Position numbers and translations under genes: made by a program
Source of the DNA: an uncultured Lachnospiraceae bacterium
Lineage (GTDB): Bacteria > Bacillota > Clostridia > Lachnospirales > Lachnospiraceae
Direction: 5' to 3'
Assembly: GCA_905197485.1 (NCBI GenBank)
Contig: CAJJYZ010000008.1
Coordinates: 7,059 to 71,058 of the forward strand
DNA: 64,000 nt
Shown here: in pieces, positions 27,495-36,285 of the stretch
Layout: every line of letters begins with the position of its first letter
Numbering within the stretch: position 1 is the first letter of the stretch
Notes under the pieces: generated by a model
The model's input: the letters and a program-made list of their open reading frames with translations, nothing else
Databases searched by the model: none
Told to the model about the DNA's origin: nothing

Positions 27495-27522
27495 TAAAAA
27501 AGAATCTCGCTTGCGAGATTCT
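27495..27522 (-). terminator. Terminator/attenuator just before the ECF S-component ribosome-binding site
   Basis: A perfect 10-bp stem (AGAATCTCGC and its complement, two-base loop) is followed on the minus strand by six T residues. The ribosome-binding site AAAGGAG comes only about seven bases later. The position suggests regulated read-through into the operon. Confidence 0.75.
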
Positions 27523-27594
27523 CTGCGCGCGAGCGGTGTCTGAAAGACTAATTTCATTGCCGCGAGCTGCGCAACTTTGCACAAAGTGCATTTT

Positions 27595-27633
27595 TTGAAT
27601 TATAGGATTCCAAAGGAATTTCCTATAATTCAA
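27595..27633. repeat. Palindromic element between tRNA-Leu terminator and ECF leader
   Basis: Arms TTGAATTATAGGATTCC and its complement (with a two-base bulge) form a 39-base hairpin. A related core (AGGATTCC-GAA-GGAG, then TATCCT) is found at 37384-37406. It has TATAAT on the minus strand, so it could also hold a -10 box. Confidence 0.6.
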
Positions 27634-27669
27634 AAAAAAATGATAGCAAGAAGTATTCCCTGCTATCAC
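27632..27669 (-). terminator. Terminator of tRNA-Leu
   Basis: GTGATAGCA pairs with TGCTATCA around a 12-base loop and is followed by nine T residues on the minus strand. Confidence 0.85.
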
Positions 27670-27677
27670 TTTCAAAA

Positions 27678-27762
27678 TGCCGATGACCGGACTCGAACCG
27701 GTACGTAGTCGCCCACGTCAGATTTTGAGTCTGATGCGTCTGCCAATTCCGCCACATCGGCA
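27678..27762 (-). tRNA. tRNA-Leu (anticodon CAA)
   Basis: This is an 85-base class II tRNA. The acceptor stem TGCCGAT pairs with ATCGGCA, the anticodon stem TCAGA/TCTGA holds loop CTCAAAA with anticodon CAA, there is a long variable arm, and the T loop GGTTCGAGTCC is intact. It reads UUG codons. The CCA end is not encoded. It has its own promoter and terminator. Confidence 0.97.
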
Positions 27763-27803
27763 CATGTGGAGAATGATTTCTCCACCTCTTGCAACCGAAA
27801 TCT

Positions 27804-27832
27804 ATATTATCACATTTTTATTCATTATGCAA
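27804..27832 (-). promoter_or_regulatory. Promoter of tRNA-Leu
   Basis: Minus-strand TTGCAT, 17-base spacer and TAATAT. Confidence 0.65.
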
Positions 27833-27873
27833 GTGAATTTTTTTATTTTTTTCATTTTTTTCTTTACTTCCAA

Positions 27874-29157
27874 CTATTTTTTACAAAGCTTCTCTCCGAT
27901 TGAAAAGCAATCCAATGTGGCAAAGTAATCTTCCGGCTTCTCGGCGCGCCGAATCAACTGTGTCGTTCCGTCTTCGCGAAGAAGAACTTCCGCCGAGCGG
28001 AGCTTTCCATTGTAATTGTATCCCATAGAATATCCATGCGCCCCCGTATCATGAATGACAAGAAGGTCTCCCACTTCTATCTCAGGAAGCATTCTGTCTA
28101 TCGCAAATTTATCATTGTTCTCACAAAGGGAGCCTGTAATGTCGTATTTGTGGTCGTGCGGCTCCTCTTCTTTTCCCATCACCGTAATGTGGTGGTATGC
28201 CCCATACATCGCCGGCCGCATAAGATTTACCGCGCAGGCATCACAGCCGATATATTCTTTGTGCGTATGCTTCTCGTGAATTGCCGTTGTCACGAGGCAC
28301 CCGTAAGGTCCTGTCACAAATCTTCCGAGTTCTGTATAAATCGCCACATCACCCATTCCTGCCGGAACGAGAACTTCTTCATATACCTTTCGAACTCCTT
28401 CTCCAATCACCCGGATATCATTCGGCTCCTGCTCCGGACGATACGGGATTCCGATTCCTCCGGAAAGGTTGATGAACTTGATATGTGCGCCCGTTTCTTC
28501 CTGAAGTTTCACCGCAATCTCAAATAATACCTTCGCTAACATCGGATAGTATTCATTCGTCACCGTATTGCTTGCGAGAAACGCATGGATTCCAAACTCT
28601 TTGGCTCCTTTCGCTTTTAGCGTACGGAACGCCTCGAAGAGCTGTTCCGTTGTCATTCCATACTTCGCATCTCCCGGATTATCCATGATGTCATTGCTGA
28701 TTTTGAAAAGTCCACCCGGATTATACCGGCAGCTAATCGTCTCCGGAATATGTCCAATCGTTTGCTCCAGAAAATCAATGTGGGTAATATCGTCCAAATT
28801 GATAATCGCGCCAAGCTTATCCGCTAATTCATATTCTTTTGCCGGAGTTGCATTGGAAGAAAACATAATATCCTCTCCGGATGCGCCGATTGCGTCTGAT
28901 AAGAGAAGCTCGGTATAAGAAGAGCAGTCGCAGCCACAACCATACTCCTGCAATATGTCAATCAAAAACGGATTCGGATTCGCCTTGACGGCAAAGTATT
29001 CTTTATACCCGTCATTCCAGGAGAAAGCCTCCTTCAAAACTTTTACGTTCTCGCGAATCCCTTTTTCATCATACAGATGAAACGGCGTCGGATATTCTTT
29101 TACTATTTCCTCTAATTGTTCCTTTGTTACAAACGGTTTCTTCTCCACGTCTCTCAT
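27874..29157 (-). CDS. lysA: Diaminopimelate decarboxylase
   Basis: LysA removes CO2 from meso-diaminopimelate to give lysine. The protein (427 residues from this start) has the alanine-racemase-type barrel with the PLP-binding Lys in YFAVKANPNP, CGCDCSSYTEL, NLSGGIGIPY, and the C-terminal GCDACAVNLMRP and DTGAHGYSMGYNYNG. The start is uncertain: an ATG at 29157 has only a poorly spaced AAGGG, while a TTG at 29190 overlaps the pyk end. No lysine riboswitch is present; the gene follows pyk directly and is probably co-transcribed. Confidence 0.93.
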   Translation of the reverse strand: MRDVEKKPFVTKEQLEEIVKEYPTPFHLYDEKGIRENVKVLKEAFSWNDGYKEYFAVKANPNPFLIDILQEYGCGCDCSSYTELLLSDAIGASGEDIMFSSNATPAKEYELADKLGAIINLDDITHIDFLEQTIGHIPETISCRYNPGGLFKISNDIMDNPGDAKYGMTTEQLFEAFRTLKAKGAKEFGIHAFLASNTVTNEYYPMLAKVLFEIAVKLQEETGAHIKFINLSGGIGIPYRPEQEPNDIRVIGEGVRKVYEEVLVPAGMGDVAIYTELGRFVTGPYGCLVTTAIHEKHTHKEYIGCDACAVNLMRPAMYGAYHHITVMGKEEEPHDHKYDITGSLCENNDKFAIDRMLPEIEVGDLLVIHDTGAHGYSMGYNYNGKLRSAEVLLREDGTTQLIRRAEKPEDYFATLDCFSIGEKLCKK

Positions 29158-29182
29158 TCCCTTCGTATTCTTTTCTCTTTCG

Positions 29183-30619
29183 TTATTCAATCGTCACAAT
29201 CCGCATCATGTTGCTGACACCATCCCGGCTCTTCGGAATGACTGTCGATGGGATTCCTGCAGTCAGCACGACAATGTCTCCCGTCTCGACGAATTGTTTC
29301 GCTGTGGCAAGCTCGATGGCTTCATTGCAAATATCTTCTGTTGTATGGCATTCTACCGATTTTGCAGGACAAACTCCCCAGAAAATCTGCATTTTCCTCA
29401 AAATCTCTTCATTCGGAGTCACGCCGATAATATCTGCTTTCGGCTTAAACTTCGATACGACACGCGCAGTCGCTCCCGACATGGTCGGAGTGAGAATACA
29501 TTTTGCATTCAAATTGGCTGCCGTTGCCACCGAAGAGTATCCGATAGCGCTGGAAATACTTTTCCTTCTGTGCGCCTGGGATTTCTGCAGTAGTGTATCA
29601 TAATCGAGATGCTCTTCCGCATTTTCCACGATTTGCACCATCATGCGGAGCGCTTCCACCGGATATTTCCCCTGTGCAGTCTCCCCGGATAACATAACCG
29701 CATCTGTCCCGTCATAGACCGCGTTTGCGACATCCGTCACTTCCGCTCTTGTCGGTCTTGGGTTACGAATCATGGAATCCAGCATCTGCGTCGCCGTAAT
29801 AACCGGTTTGAAGTTATCGTTACATTTCTGAATCAACATTTTCTGAAGATACGGCACTTGTTCTGCCGGAATCTCCACTCCCAAGTCTCCTCTTGCAACC
29901 ATGATTCCATCTGCACAGCGAATGATTTCGTCGATATTTCGGATTCCTTCCGCATTCTCAATCTTAGCAATCACCGGAAGATACGGCGCGCCGCACTCCT
30001 TTAACAAGGCTTTGATTTCCAACACTCCTTCTACGGAACGAACGAAAGACGCCGCAATAAAATCAATCCCCTGTTCCACTCCGAACCGGATATCTTCTTT
30101 GTCTTTCTCTGTAATCGCCGGAAGGCGCACCGCCACATTCGGCACGTTGACGCCCTTTCTCTCTCCAAGCTCTCCTCCGTTCAGGACAGTACATACGATG
30201 TCAGAACCATGGATTCCTTTCACTTCCAGTTCAATCAGCCCGTCGTCAATCAGGATACGTTTCCCGATTTCCACGTCTTCCACAAGGCCTTCATAAGTAA
30301 CGGAAACGCGATGCACGTCTCCGACAATCTCTTCCGTTGTGAGAACAAAAGAACTTCCTTCCTCCAGCAACACTTTCTGTCCGTCTTTCAATACTCCGGT
30401 ACGAATCTCCGGCCCTTTTGTATCCAGAAGAATCGCAATCGGTTTCCCGACTTCTTCCCGCACAGATTTCAATAACTCCATACGTTTCTTCTGTTCTTCA
30501 TGCGTTCCATGAGAAAAATTGAAACGAGCAACATTCATCCCGCCTTCTACTAATCTCTTCATCACTTCTCTGTTGTCTGCATTTGGTCCCATTGTGCATA
30601 CGATTTTTGTTTTTCTCAT
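29183..30619 (-). CDS. pyk: Pyruvate kinase
   Basis: Pyruvate kinase makes pyruvate and ATP at the end of glycolysis. The 478-residue protein opens with KIVCTMGPN and has FNFSHG, LLDTKGPEIRTG, KIENAEG with the catalytic Lys, ARGDLGVEIP and TATQMLDSM. It ends without the extra PEP-utiliser-like domain found in Bacillus Pyk. The start 30619 is chosen because AGAGG lies upstream; the earlier in-frame ATG at 30637 comes before that site. It follows the rhomboid-like gene by 31 bases. Confidence 0.96.
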   Translation of the reverse strand: MRKTKIVCTMGPNADNREVMKRLVEGGMNVARFNFSHGTHEEQKKRMELLKSVREEVGKPIAILLDTKGPEIRTGVLKDGQKVLLEEGSSFVLTTEEIVGDVHRVSVTYEGLVEDVEIGKRILIDDGLIELEVKGIHGSDIVCTVLNGGELGERKGVNVPNVAVRLPAITEKDKEDIRFGVEQGIDFIAASFVRSVEGVLEIKALLKECGAPYLPVIAKIENAEGIRNIDEIIRCADGIMVARGDLGVEIPAEQVPYLQKMLIQKCNDNFKPVITATQMLDSMIRNPRPTRAEVTDVANAVYDGTDAVMLSGETAQGKYPVEALRMMVQIVENAEEHLDYDTLLQKSQAHRRKSISSAIGYSSVATAANLNAKCILTPTMSGATARVVSKFKPKADIIGVTPNEEILRKMQIFWGVCPAKSVECHTTEDICNEAIELATAKQFVETGDIVVLTAGIPSTVIPKSRDGVSNMMRIVTIE

Positions 30620-30650
30620 TCTTTTTCCTCTTTTCATATCGGTTATCGTT

Positions 30651-31523
30651 TTATTTTATGTGTTCATGTGTGAACAAATGGTCCTGACAATATTCGTAGG
30701 CGCCATTACACTTCGAACAATATCTGAACTCCAAATTCGGGTCGTCCAACTCTGTCCTTCCGCAAACCGCACATTTGTGCTTTGCTCCTACCGCCGCCGC
30801 TTCGCGATTCACATGCGCTTTCCGCACTTCTCTCTGAAACTGCTTTCTCCGATGGACTTCCTTCGGCGAATAAGCTTTGAAATTTCTGGAAGAGAAGTAA
30901 AAAATCAGGAAATTCAGGATGGATACCGCTGCCGCAATCGCCCTTGCCTGATAGATAACGCCGATGTAAGGCGAACCGCCGTATGCCGGCAAAAATGCCT
31001 GCAGAATCGTATATCCGAAGAATACCCCGTCAAGGAGCGCCAAATATTTGACCTTCACCGGAATGATGAAGAACAAAAGAAATTCCACATTCGGATATAA
31101 CGCCGCAAAGGCAAAAAACAATGACAAATTCAAATAAGTCGTTCCTATCGGCATGGAAACGCCTGTCACAAAGTAGACAACAAATGCGGCGATAATATGG
31201 AACAATACGCCGGCGAAGAAATACAGGTTGAAGCGAAACGCTCCCCACTGCGCTTCCAGATGTTGTCCAATCATATAGTAAAGATACAGGGCAAATGCAA
31301 GAAAAATCAGGCTCGACTCCATCGGCTGCGCCAGGAATGTGACGAGTCTCCACACTTGTCCATGTAGAATCGCTTCTACATTCAATGACAGATATGCATT
31401 AAAAAATCCGGGATTTAACATATCAATCAAGTAGCCGCCAATGTACAAGATAATGATATAGTACATCAGATTATGAATCGCATAGCGGCCAAATTTCCGT
31501 TCCAGTTTCTGAATCCAGTTCAT
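30651..31523 (-). CDS. Rhomboid-fold membrane protein, probably inactive, with C-terminal zinc ribbon
   Basis: The 290-residue protein has about six membrane segments with the loop after the first segment (LNVEAILHGQVWRLVTFLAQP) seen in rhomboid proteins. The serine protease motif GxSG and the last-helix His are not found; the matching region reads IGTTYLNLS. The cytosolic tail carries two CxxC pairs (CAVC and CSKC) and a Cys/His-rich end (CQDHLFTHEHIK), so a zinc ribbon is likely. It probably binds partners rather than cutting them, like other inactive rhomboids (inference). Start 31523 has GGAGG 11 bases upstream; pyk and lysA follow. Confidence 0.7.
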   Translation of the reverse strand: MNWIQKLERKFGRYAIHNLMYYIIILYIGGYLIDMLNPGFFNAYLSLNVEAILHGQVWRLVTFLAQPMESSLIFLAFALYLYYMIGQHLEAQWGAFRFNLYFFAGVLFHIIAAFVVYFVTGVSMPIGTTYLNLSLFFAFAALYPNVEFLLFFIIPVKVKYLALLDGVFFGYTILQAFLPAYGGSPYIGVIYQARAIAAAVSILNFLIFYFSSRNFKAYSPKEVHRRKQFQREVRKAHVNREAAAVGAKHKCAVCGRTELDDPNLEFRYCSKCNGAYEYCQDHLFTHEHIK

Positions 31524-31564
31524 AAAAAGTGCATCCTCCAATATAATTAATTAGCATATGTGTA

Positions 31565-31593
31565 ATTCTACAGTTTCTCCATAAGTTTGTCAA
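31565..31593 (-). promoter_or_regulatory. Promoter of the rhomboid-pyk-lysA group
   Basis: Minus-strand TTGACA, 17-base spacer and TAGAAT, about 40 bases before the start. It is the only clear promoter ahead of pyk and lysA. Confidence 0.7.
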
Positions 31594-31683
31594 TTCTACC
31601 ACTCAACTTTACAGCATTTTAACATTTATAAAAATTGCCCTCATTTCATCAAAAATCCGGAGACAGAATCTACAAATTTGCAA

Positions 31684-31712
31684 TTGTGTTTTCGAAATGA
31701 TTGTCGTATAAT
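31684..31712 (+). promoter_or_regulatory. Promoter of the large dehydratase-activator gene
   Basis: TTGTGT, 17-base spacer and perfect TATAAT, 75 bases before the start. Confidence 0.65.
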
Positions 31713-31787
31713 GTAGATTGCTAAAAAATGTTTATTACGCATTTAATAGGAAGTAATTCATATACTTACAGACCAGGAGTTAAAAAA

Positions 31788-34700
31788 ATGAATGAAAAAA
31801 CACAATATACATTAGGAATCGATATCGGTTCCACTACTGTAAAAATTGCAATTTTGAACGAGGAACACGAGGTGCTCTTCTCGGATTATGAACGACATTT
31901 TGCCAATATTCAGGAGACTTTGTCAGACCTTCTCGGCAGGGCGGTTCATAAGCTTGGAATGATTTCCGTCTCTCCGGTCATCACCGGTTCCGGCGGATTA
32001 ACGCTTGCCAAGCATCTGGAAGTCCCGTTCGTTCAGGAAGTCATCGCCGTATCTACCGCCCTGCAGGATTACGCCCCGCAGACAGACGTGGCAATCGAGC
32101 TCGGCGGCGAAGATGCGAAAATCATCTATTTTGAAGACGGGAACGTGGAACAACGCATGAATGGAATCTGCGCCGGAGGTACCGGTTCCTTCATCGACCA
32201 GATGGCTTCCCTTCTGCAGACCGACGCTATGGGGCTGAATGAATATGCCAAAAACTATCAGGCTTTGTATACGATTGCCGCACGCTGCGGTGTGTTCGCA
32301 AAATCAGATATCCAGCCGCTTATCAACGAGGGGGCGACAAAGGAAGACTTGTCCGCTTCCATTTTTCAGGCAGTTGTCAATCAGACGATTAGCGGTCTTG
32401 CCTGTGGAAAGCCGATTCGCGGCCACGTTGCTTTTCTGGGAGGACCACTTCACTTCCTCTCCGAGCTTCGGGTTGCCTTCATCCGAACGTTACACTTGGA
32501 TGACGAGCATATTATCGCGCCGAATCACTCCCATCTATTTGCGGCGATTGGCTCTGCCTTGAATTCCAAAAAGGATGTTTCCTTCCCGATTCAGATGCTG
32601 CAGAACCGGCTTGCAAACCGCATCCATATGGATTTTGAAGTGGAGCGTATGGCTCCTCTCTTCCAGAGCAAAGCCGAGTATGAAGCTTTCGAAAAACGGC
32701 ATGCAAAGCATCAGGTTCCGGTGAAAGACCTTGCTACTTATCGTGGGAAATGTTTCCTCGGAATTGATGCAGGCTCCACCACGACGAAAGCCGCTCTTGT
32801 GGGGGAGGACGGAACACTCCTCTATTCCTTCTATCATAATAATGACGGAGACCCGCTCGGAACGACCATCGCCGCATTGAAAGATATTTACAGCCAGCTT
32901 CCGGAAGGCGTGGAGATTGTCCACTCATGTTCCACCGGATACGGCGAAGCGCTCATAAAAGCCGCCCTTCTTCTGGACGAAGGAGAAGTGGAGACGATTT
33001 CCCACTATTATGCAGCAGCTTTCTTCGACCCGGACGTGGATTGTATTCTGGATATCGGCGGACAGGATATGAAATGCATCAAGATTAAAAACCATACCGT
33101 TGACAGCGTGCAGCTAAACGAAGCATGCTCTTCCGGATGCGGTTCCTTTATCGAGACATTTGCCAAATCCTTGAACTACTCCGTCGAAGATTTTGCTCAC
33201 GAAGCGCTCTTCGCCCGGAATCCGATTGACCTCGGCACCCGTTGTACGGTATTTATGAATTCCAAGGTCAAACAGGCACAGAAGGAAGGGGCTTCGGTGG
33301 CAGATATTTCTGCAGGACTCGCGTATTCCGTCATCAAAAATGCGCTTTATAAAGTCATCAAAGTATCCGACGCGTCAGAGCTTGGCAAGAACATTGTCGT
33401 ACAGGGTGGAACGTTCTATAACAACGCAGTACTCCGCAGCCTGGAAACGATTGCGGGATGTGAAGTAATCCGTCCGGACATTGCAGGAATCATGGGCGCA
33501 TTTGGCGCCGCCCTCATCGCAAGAGAACGATATCGCGATTGTAAAAAGACCACCATGCTCCCGATAGAAGAAATCGAGCAGCTGGAATATACCACTACGA
33601 TGGCAAAGTGCAACGGCTGTGCAAATCATTGCCGTCTGACTATCAATAAATTCAGCGGGAACCGAAGATTTGTGACCGGAAACCGCTGTGAAAAGGGTCT
33701 CGGAAAGGAAAAGAAAACTTCCGACCTTCCGAACCTCTTTGCATACAAAAACGAAAGATACTTTGGATACACGCCGCTCACAGAAGAAGAAGCAATACGG
33801 GGCTCCGTCGGAATCCCACGCGTATTGAATATGTATGAAAATTACCCATTTTGGTTTACCTTTTTCCATACGTTAAAATTCCGCGTCGTCCTGTCCCCGT
33901 CCTCTACCCATAAGATTTATGAGCTCGGAATCGAGTCCATTCCAAGCGAGTCCGAATGTTATCCGGCAAAGCTTGCGCATGGACATGTGAAATGGCTAAT
34001 TAACCAAGGACTTTCCTTTATCTTCTATCCTTGTATTCCATATGAACGCGAGGAATTTAAAGAAGCCAACAATCATTACAACTGCCCGATGGTGACATCT
34101 TATGCGGAAAATATCAAGAACAACATGGATGAGATTACAAGCGGGAACATAGACTTTATGAATCCATTCATGTCCTTCCAAAGTGAAGAAACCCTATCAT
34201 CCCGACTCGTTGAGGAAATCGGGAAGAAATTCCAGATTCCTTCCGAGGAAATCAGACACGCCGTCCATCTTGCGTGGGAAGAGCTCGCAGCCTGTCGCGA
34301 GGACATCCGCCGGAAAGGGGAAGAAACGATTGCCTACCTTGACAAAACAGGCAAACGCGGCATCGTTCTCGCCGGACGTCCCTACCACATCGACCCGGAA
34401 GTACATCATGGGATTCCGGAATTGATTAACTCCTACGACATTGCGGTATTAACGGAGGATTCCATTTCCCATCTGCATAAGGTGGAGCGTCCACTGATTG
34501 TAATGGACCAATGGATGTATCATTCCAGACTCTATGCTGCGGCAAATTATGTGAAGACGAAGGATAACCTGGATTTGATTCAGTTGAATTCCTTTGGATG
34601 CGGTCTGGACGCGGTCACAACCGATGCGGTTTCCGATATTCTGACAAAATCCGGTAAGATTTATACTTCCTTGAAAATCGATGAAGTCAACAATCTCGGA

Positions 34701-36035
34701 GCCGCCAGAATCCGTATCCGCTCTCTTCTTGCCGCAATTCGCGTTCGGGAAGAAAAGGAAATGAAGCGCGCCATCGTGCCATCCTCAATTACGAAGATTC
34801 CATTCACAAAGGAAATGCGGAAGAACTACACTATCCTCTGTCCACAGATGTCTCCGATACATTTCGACATCGTGGAACCGGCTGCCCGCTCCTGCGGTTA
34901 CAACATCGAAGTGTTAAAGAATGACAGCAAATCTGCCGTAAACGTCGGATTAAAATATGTGAACAATGATGCCTGCTATCCGTCTCTTATCGTAGTCGGA
35001 CAGATTATGGAAGCCATCCTCTCCGGCAGATACGATAAGGATAAACTTGCCGTCATCATCACGCAGACAGGTGGGGGATGCCGCGCATCCAATTACATCG
35101 GCTTCATCCGCCGCGCGCTGAAAAAAGCCGGATTTGAACACATCCCTGTTATTTCCTTGAATTTGAGCGGTTTGGAGGAAAACCCAGGATTCAAGTTCAC
35201 AGTTCCGCTTTTCATGAAGGCAGTCTATTCGTTGATTTTCGGAGACATTTTCATGCGGGTACTGTATCGCATGCGCCCATACGAACTCACCCCGGGTTCC
35301 GCGGATGCGCTCCACGAAAAATGGAAGGCAAAATGTATTCAGTTTGTCCAGAAAAAATATCCAGGCAAACACGAATTTAATCAATTATGCCGCTCGATTA
35401 TTGAAGACTTTGACAAACTTCCGATTCGCGATATCAAAAAACCACGTGTCGGTATTGTAGGAGAAATTCTTGTAAAATTCCATCCGATTGCAAACAATCA
35501 CCTTGTGGAGCTTTTGGAACAGGAAGGAGCAGAAGCGGTCGTTCCTGACCTGCTGGATTTCTTCTTATATTGCTTCTTCAATGCCAATTTCAAAGCTGAA
35601 AATCTCGGAATGAGCAAAGCCGCAGCTAAAAAAGCAAACTTAGGAATCAAAGCCGTAGAATGGTTCCGAGCTCCTGCTGCAAAGGCATTTTCCGAAAGTA
35701 AACATTTCACACCGCCTGCAGATATCCATAATCTTGCATCTATGGCGAAAGAAATCGTTTCACTCGGCAATCAGACCGGAGAAGGCTGGTTCCTCACCGG
35801 AGAAATGCTGGAATTAATCGAAAACGGGACAAAAAACATCGTATGTACACAGCCATTCGGATGTCTTCCAAATCATATTGTAGGAAAAGGTGTTATCAAA
35901 GAACTCCGCCACAGACACCCGGAAGCCAATATTGTCGCCATCGATTATGACCCAGGCGCCAGCGAAGTAAACCAATTAAACCGAATCAAACTCATGCTCT
36001 CCACAGCAAATAAAAACATGCGCGAAAACAATTAG
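31788..36035 (+). CDS. Giant 2-hydroxyacyl-CoA dehydratase activator-type protein (two ASKHA domains plus dehydratase-like region)
   Basis: The 1415-residue protein begins with two BadF/HgdC-type ATPase domains. Domain one has LGIDIGSTTVK near residue 9 and CAGGTGSF near 128; domain two has LGIDAGSTTTK near 324 and CSSGCGSF near 446. A cysteine motif CNGCANHC near 608 follows, then a DUF2229 region, then a C-terminal part resembling the HgdB dehydratase family. HgdC activators use a [4Fe-4S] cluster and ATP to push one electron into a dehydratase. Fused forms like this are widespread in clostridia, but their substrate is unknown. AGGAG lies eight bases before the ATG at 31788. It stands alone with its own promoter and terminator. 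Confidence 0.88.
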   Translation: MNEKTQYTLGIDIGSTTVKIAILNEEHEVLFSDYERHFANIQETLSDLLGRAVHKLGMISVSPVITGSGGLTLAKHLEVPFVQEVIAVSTALQDYAPQTDVAIELGGEDAKIIYFEDGNVEQRMNGICAGGTGSFIDQMASLLQTDAMGLNEYAKNYQALYTIAARCGVFAKSDIQPLINEGATKEDLSASIFQAVVNQTISGLACGKPIRGHVAFLGGPLHFLSELRVAFIRTLHLDDEHIIAPNHSHLFAAIGSALNSKKDVSFPIQMLQNRLANRIHMDFEVERMAPLFQSKAEYEAFEKRHAKHQVPVKDLATYRGKCFLGIDAGSTTTKAALVGEDGTLLYSFYHNNDGDPLGTTIAALKDIYSQLPEGVEIVHSCSTGYGEALIKAALLLDEGEVETISHYYAAAFFDPDVDCILDIGGQDMKCIKIKNHTVDSVQLNEACSSGCGSFIETFAKSLNYSVEDFAHEALFARNPIDLGTRCTVFMNSKVKQAQKEGASVADISAGLAYSVIKNALYKVIKVSDASELGKNIVVQGGTFYNNAVLRSLETIAGCEVIRPDIAGIMGAFGAALIARERYRDCKKTTMLPIEEIEQLEYTTTMAKCNGCANHCRLTINKFSGNRRFVTGNRCEKGLGKEKKTSDLPNLFAYKNERYFGYTPLTEEEAIRGSVGIPRVLNMYENYPFWFTFFHTLKFRVVLSPSSTHKIYELGIESIPSESECYPAKLAHGHVKWLINQGLSFIFYPCIPYEREEFKEANNHYNCPMVTSYAENIKNNMDEITSGNIDFMNPFMSFQSEETLSSRLVEEIGKKFQIPSEEIRHAVHLAWEELAACREDIRRKGEETIAYLDKTGKRGIVLAGRPYHIDPEVHHGIPELINSYDIAVLTEDSISHLHKVERPLIVMDQWMYHSRLYAAANYVKTKDNLDLIQLNSFGCGLDAVTTDAVSDILTKSGKIYTSLKIDEVNNLGAARIRIRSLLAAIRVREEKEMKRAIVPSSITKIPFTKEMRKNYTILCPQMSPIHFDIVEPAARSCGYNIEVLKNDSKSAVNVGLKYVNNDACYPSLIVVGQIMEAILSGRYDKDKLAVIITQTGGGCRASNYIGFIRRALKKAGFEHIPVISLNLSGLEENPGFKFTVPLFMKAVYSLIFGDIFMRVLYRMRPYELTPGSADALHEKWKAKCIQFVQKKYPGKHEFNQLCRSIIEDFDKLPIRDIKKPRVGIVGEILVKFHPIANNHLVELLEQEGAEAVVPDLLDFFLYCFFNANFKAENLGMSKAAAKKANLGIKAVEWFRAPAAKAFSESKHFTPPADIHNLASMAKEIVSLGNQTGEGWFLTGEMLELIENGTKNIVCTQPFGCLPNHIVGKGVIKELRHRHPEANIVAIDYDPGASEVNQLNRIKLMLSTANKNMRENN

Positions 36036-36285
36036 CTGTGCAAAGCGAAAAGAAGAGTCTGCAGATTGTACTTGTACAAAATCTGTAGGCTCTTCTTTTT
36101 GATTTATAGGGCGAATGCCCGCGACTTCGAATTTTCGTCAGAAAATTCGAAGTGCACAGCTAATTTGTTCTATGTGCTTGCACATTTGTTTGTGGCTGTT
36201 CTTTTTATTTTATAGGGCGAATGCCCGCGACCGAATGACCTCTAGGTCATGAGGTGGCTGCACAGCGTTTATGGCTCTTCTTTTA
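36030..36285. repeat. Modular repeat region with variable hairpins
   Basis: Two 38-base direct repeats (36088-36125 and 36194-36231; three mismatches, period 106 bases) each contain GGCT-TTCTTTTT and the small hairpin GGGCGAATGCCC followed by GCGAC. A third partial GGCTCTTCTTTT starts at 36273. After each full copy comes a different palindrome (TTCGAATTTTC with complement in the first, ATGACC-TCTA-GGTCAT in the second) and then a GCACAGC word. A 13-base inverted pair (AATTAGCTGTGCA at 36030, complement at 36153) brackets the first module. No gene is seen in it. Confidence 0.75.
36048..36100 (+). terminator. Terminator of the large activator gene
   Basis: A long interrupted stem (AAGAAGAG, CAGATT and GTAC in the left arm with matching right arm) ends in CTTCTTTTT. 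Confidence 0.8.

Noticed and set aside
27880..27900. Terminator after lysA
   Set aside because: The sequence after the stop is A/T-rich but has no stem, so no hairpin could be supported.
29158..29190. Lysine riboswitch before lysA
   Set aside because: lysA follows pyk with no leader; there is no room for the element.
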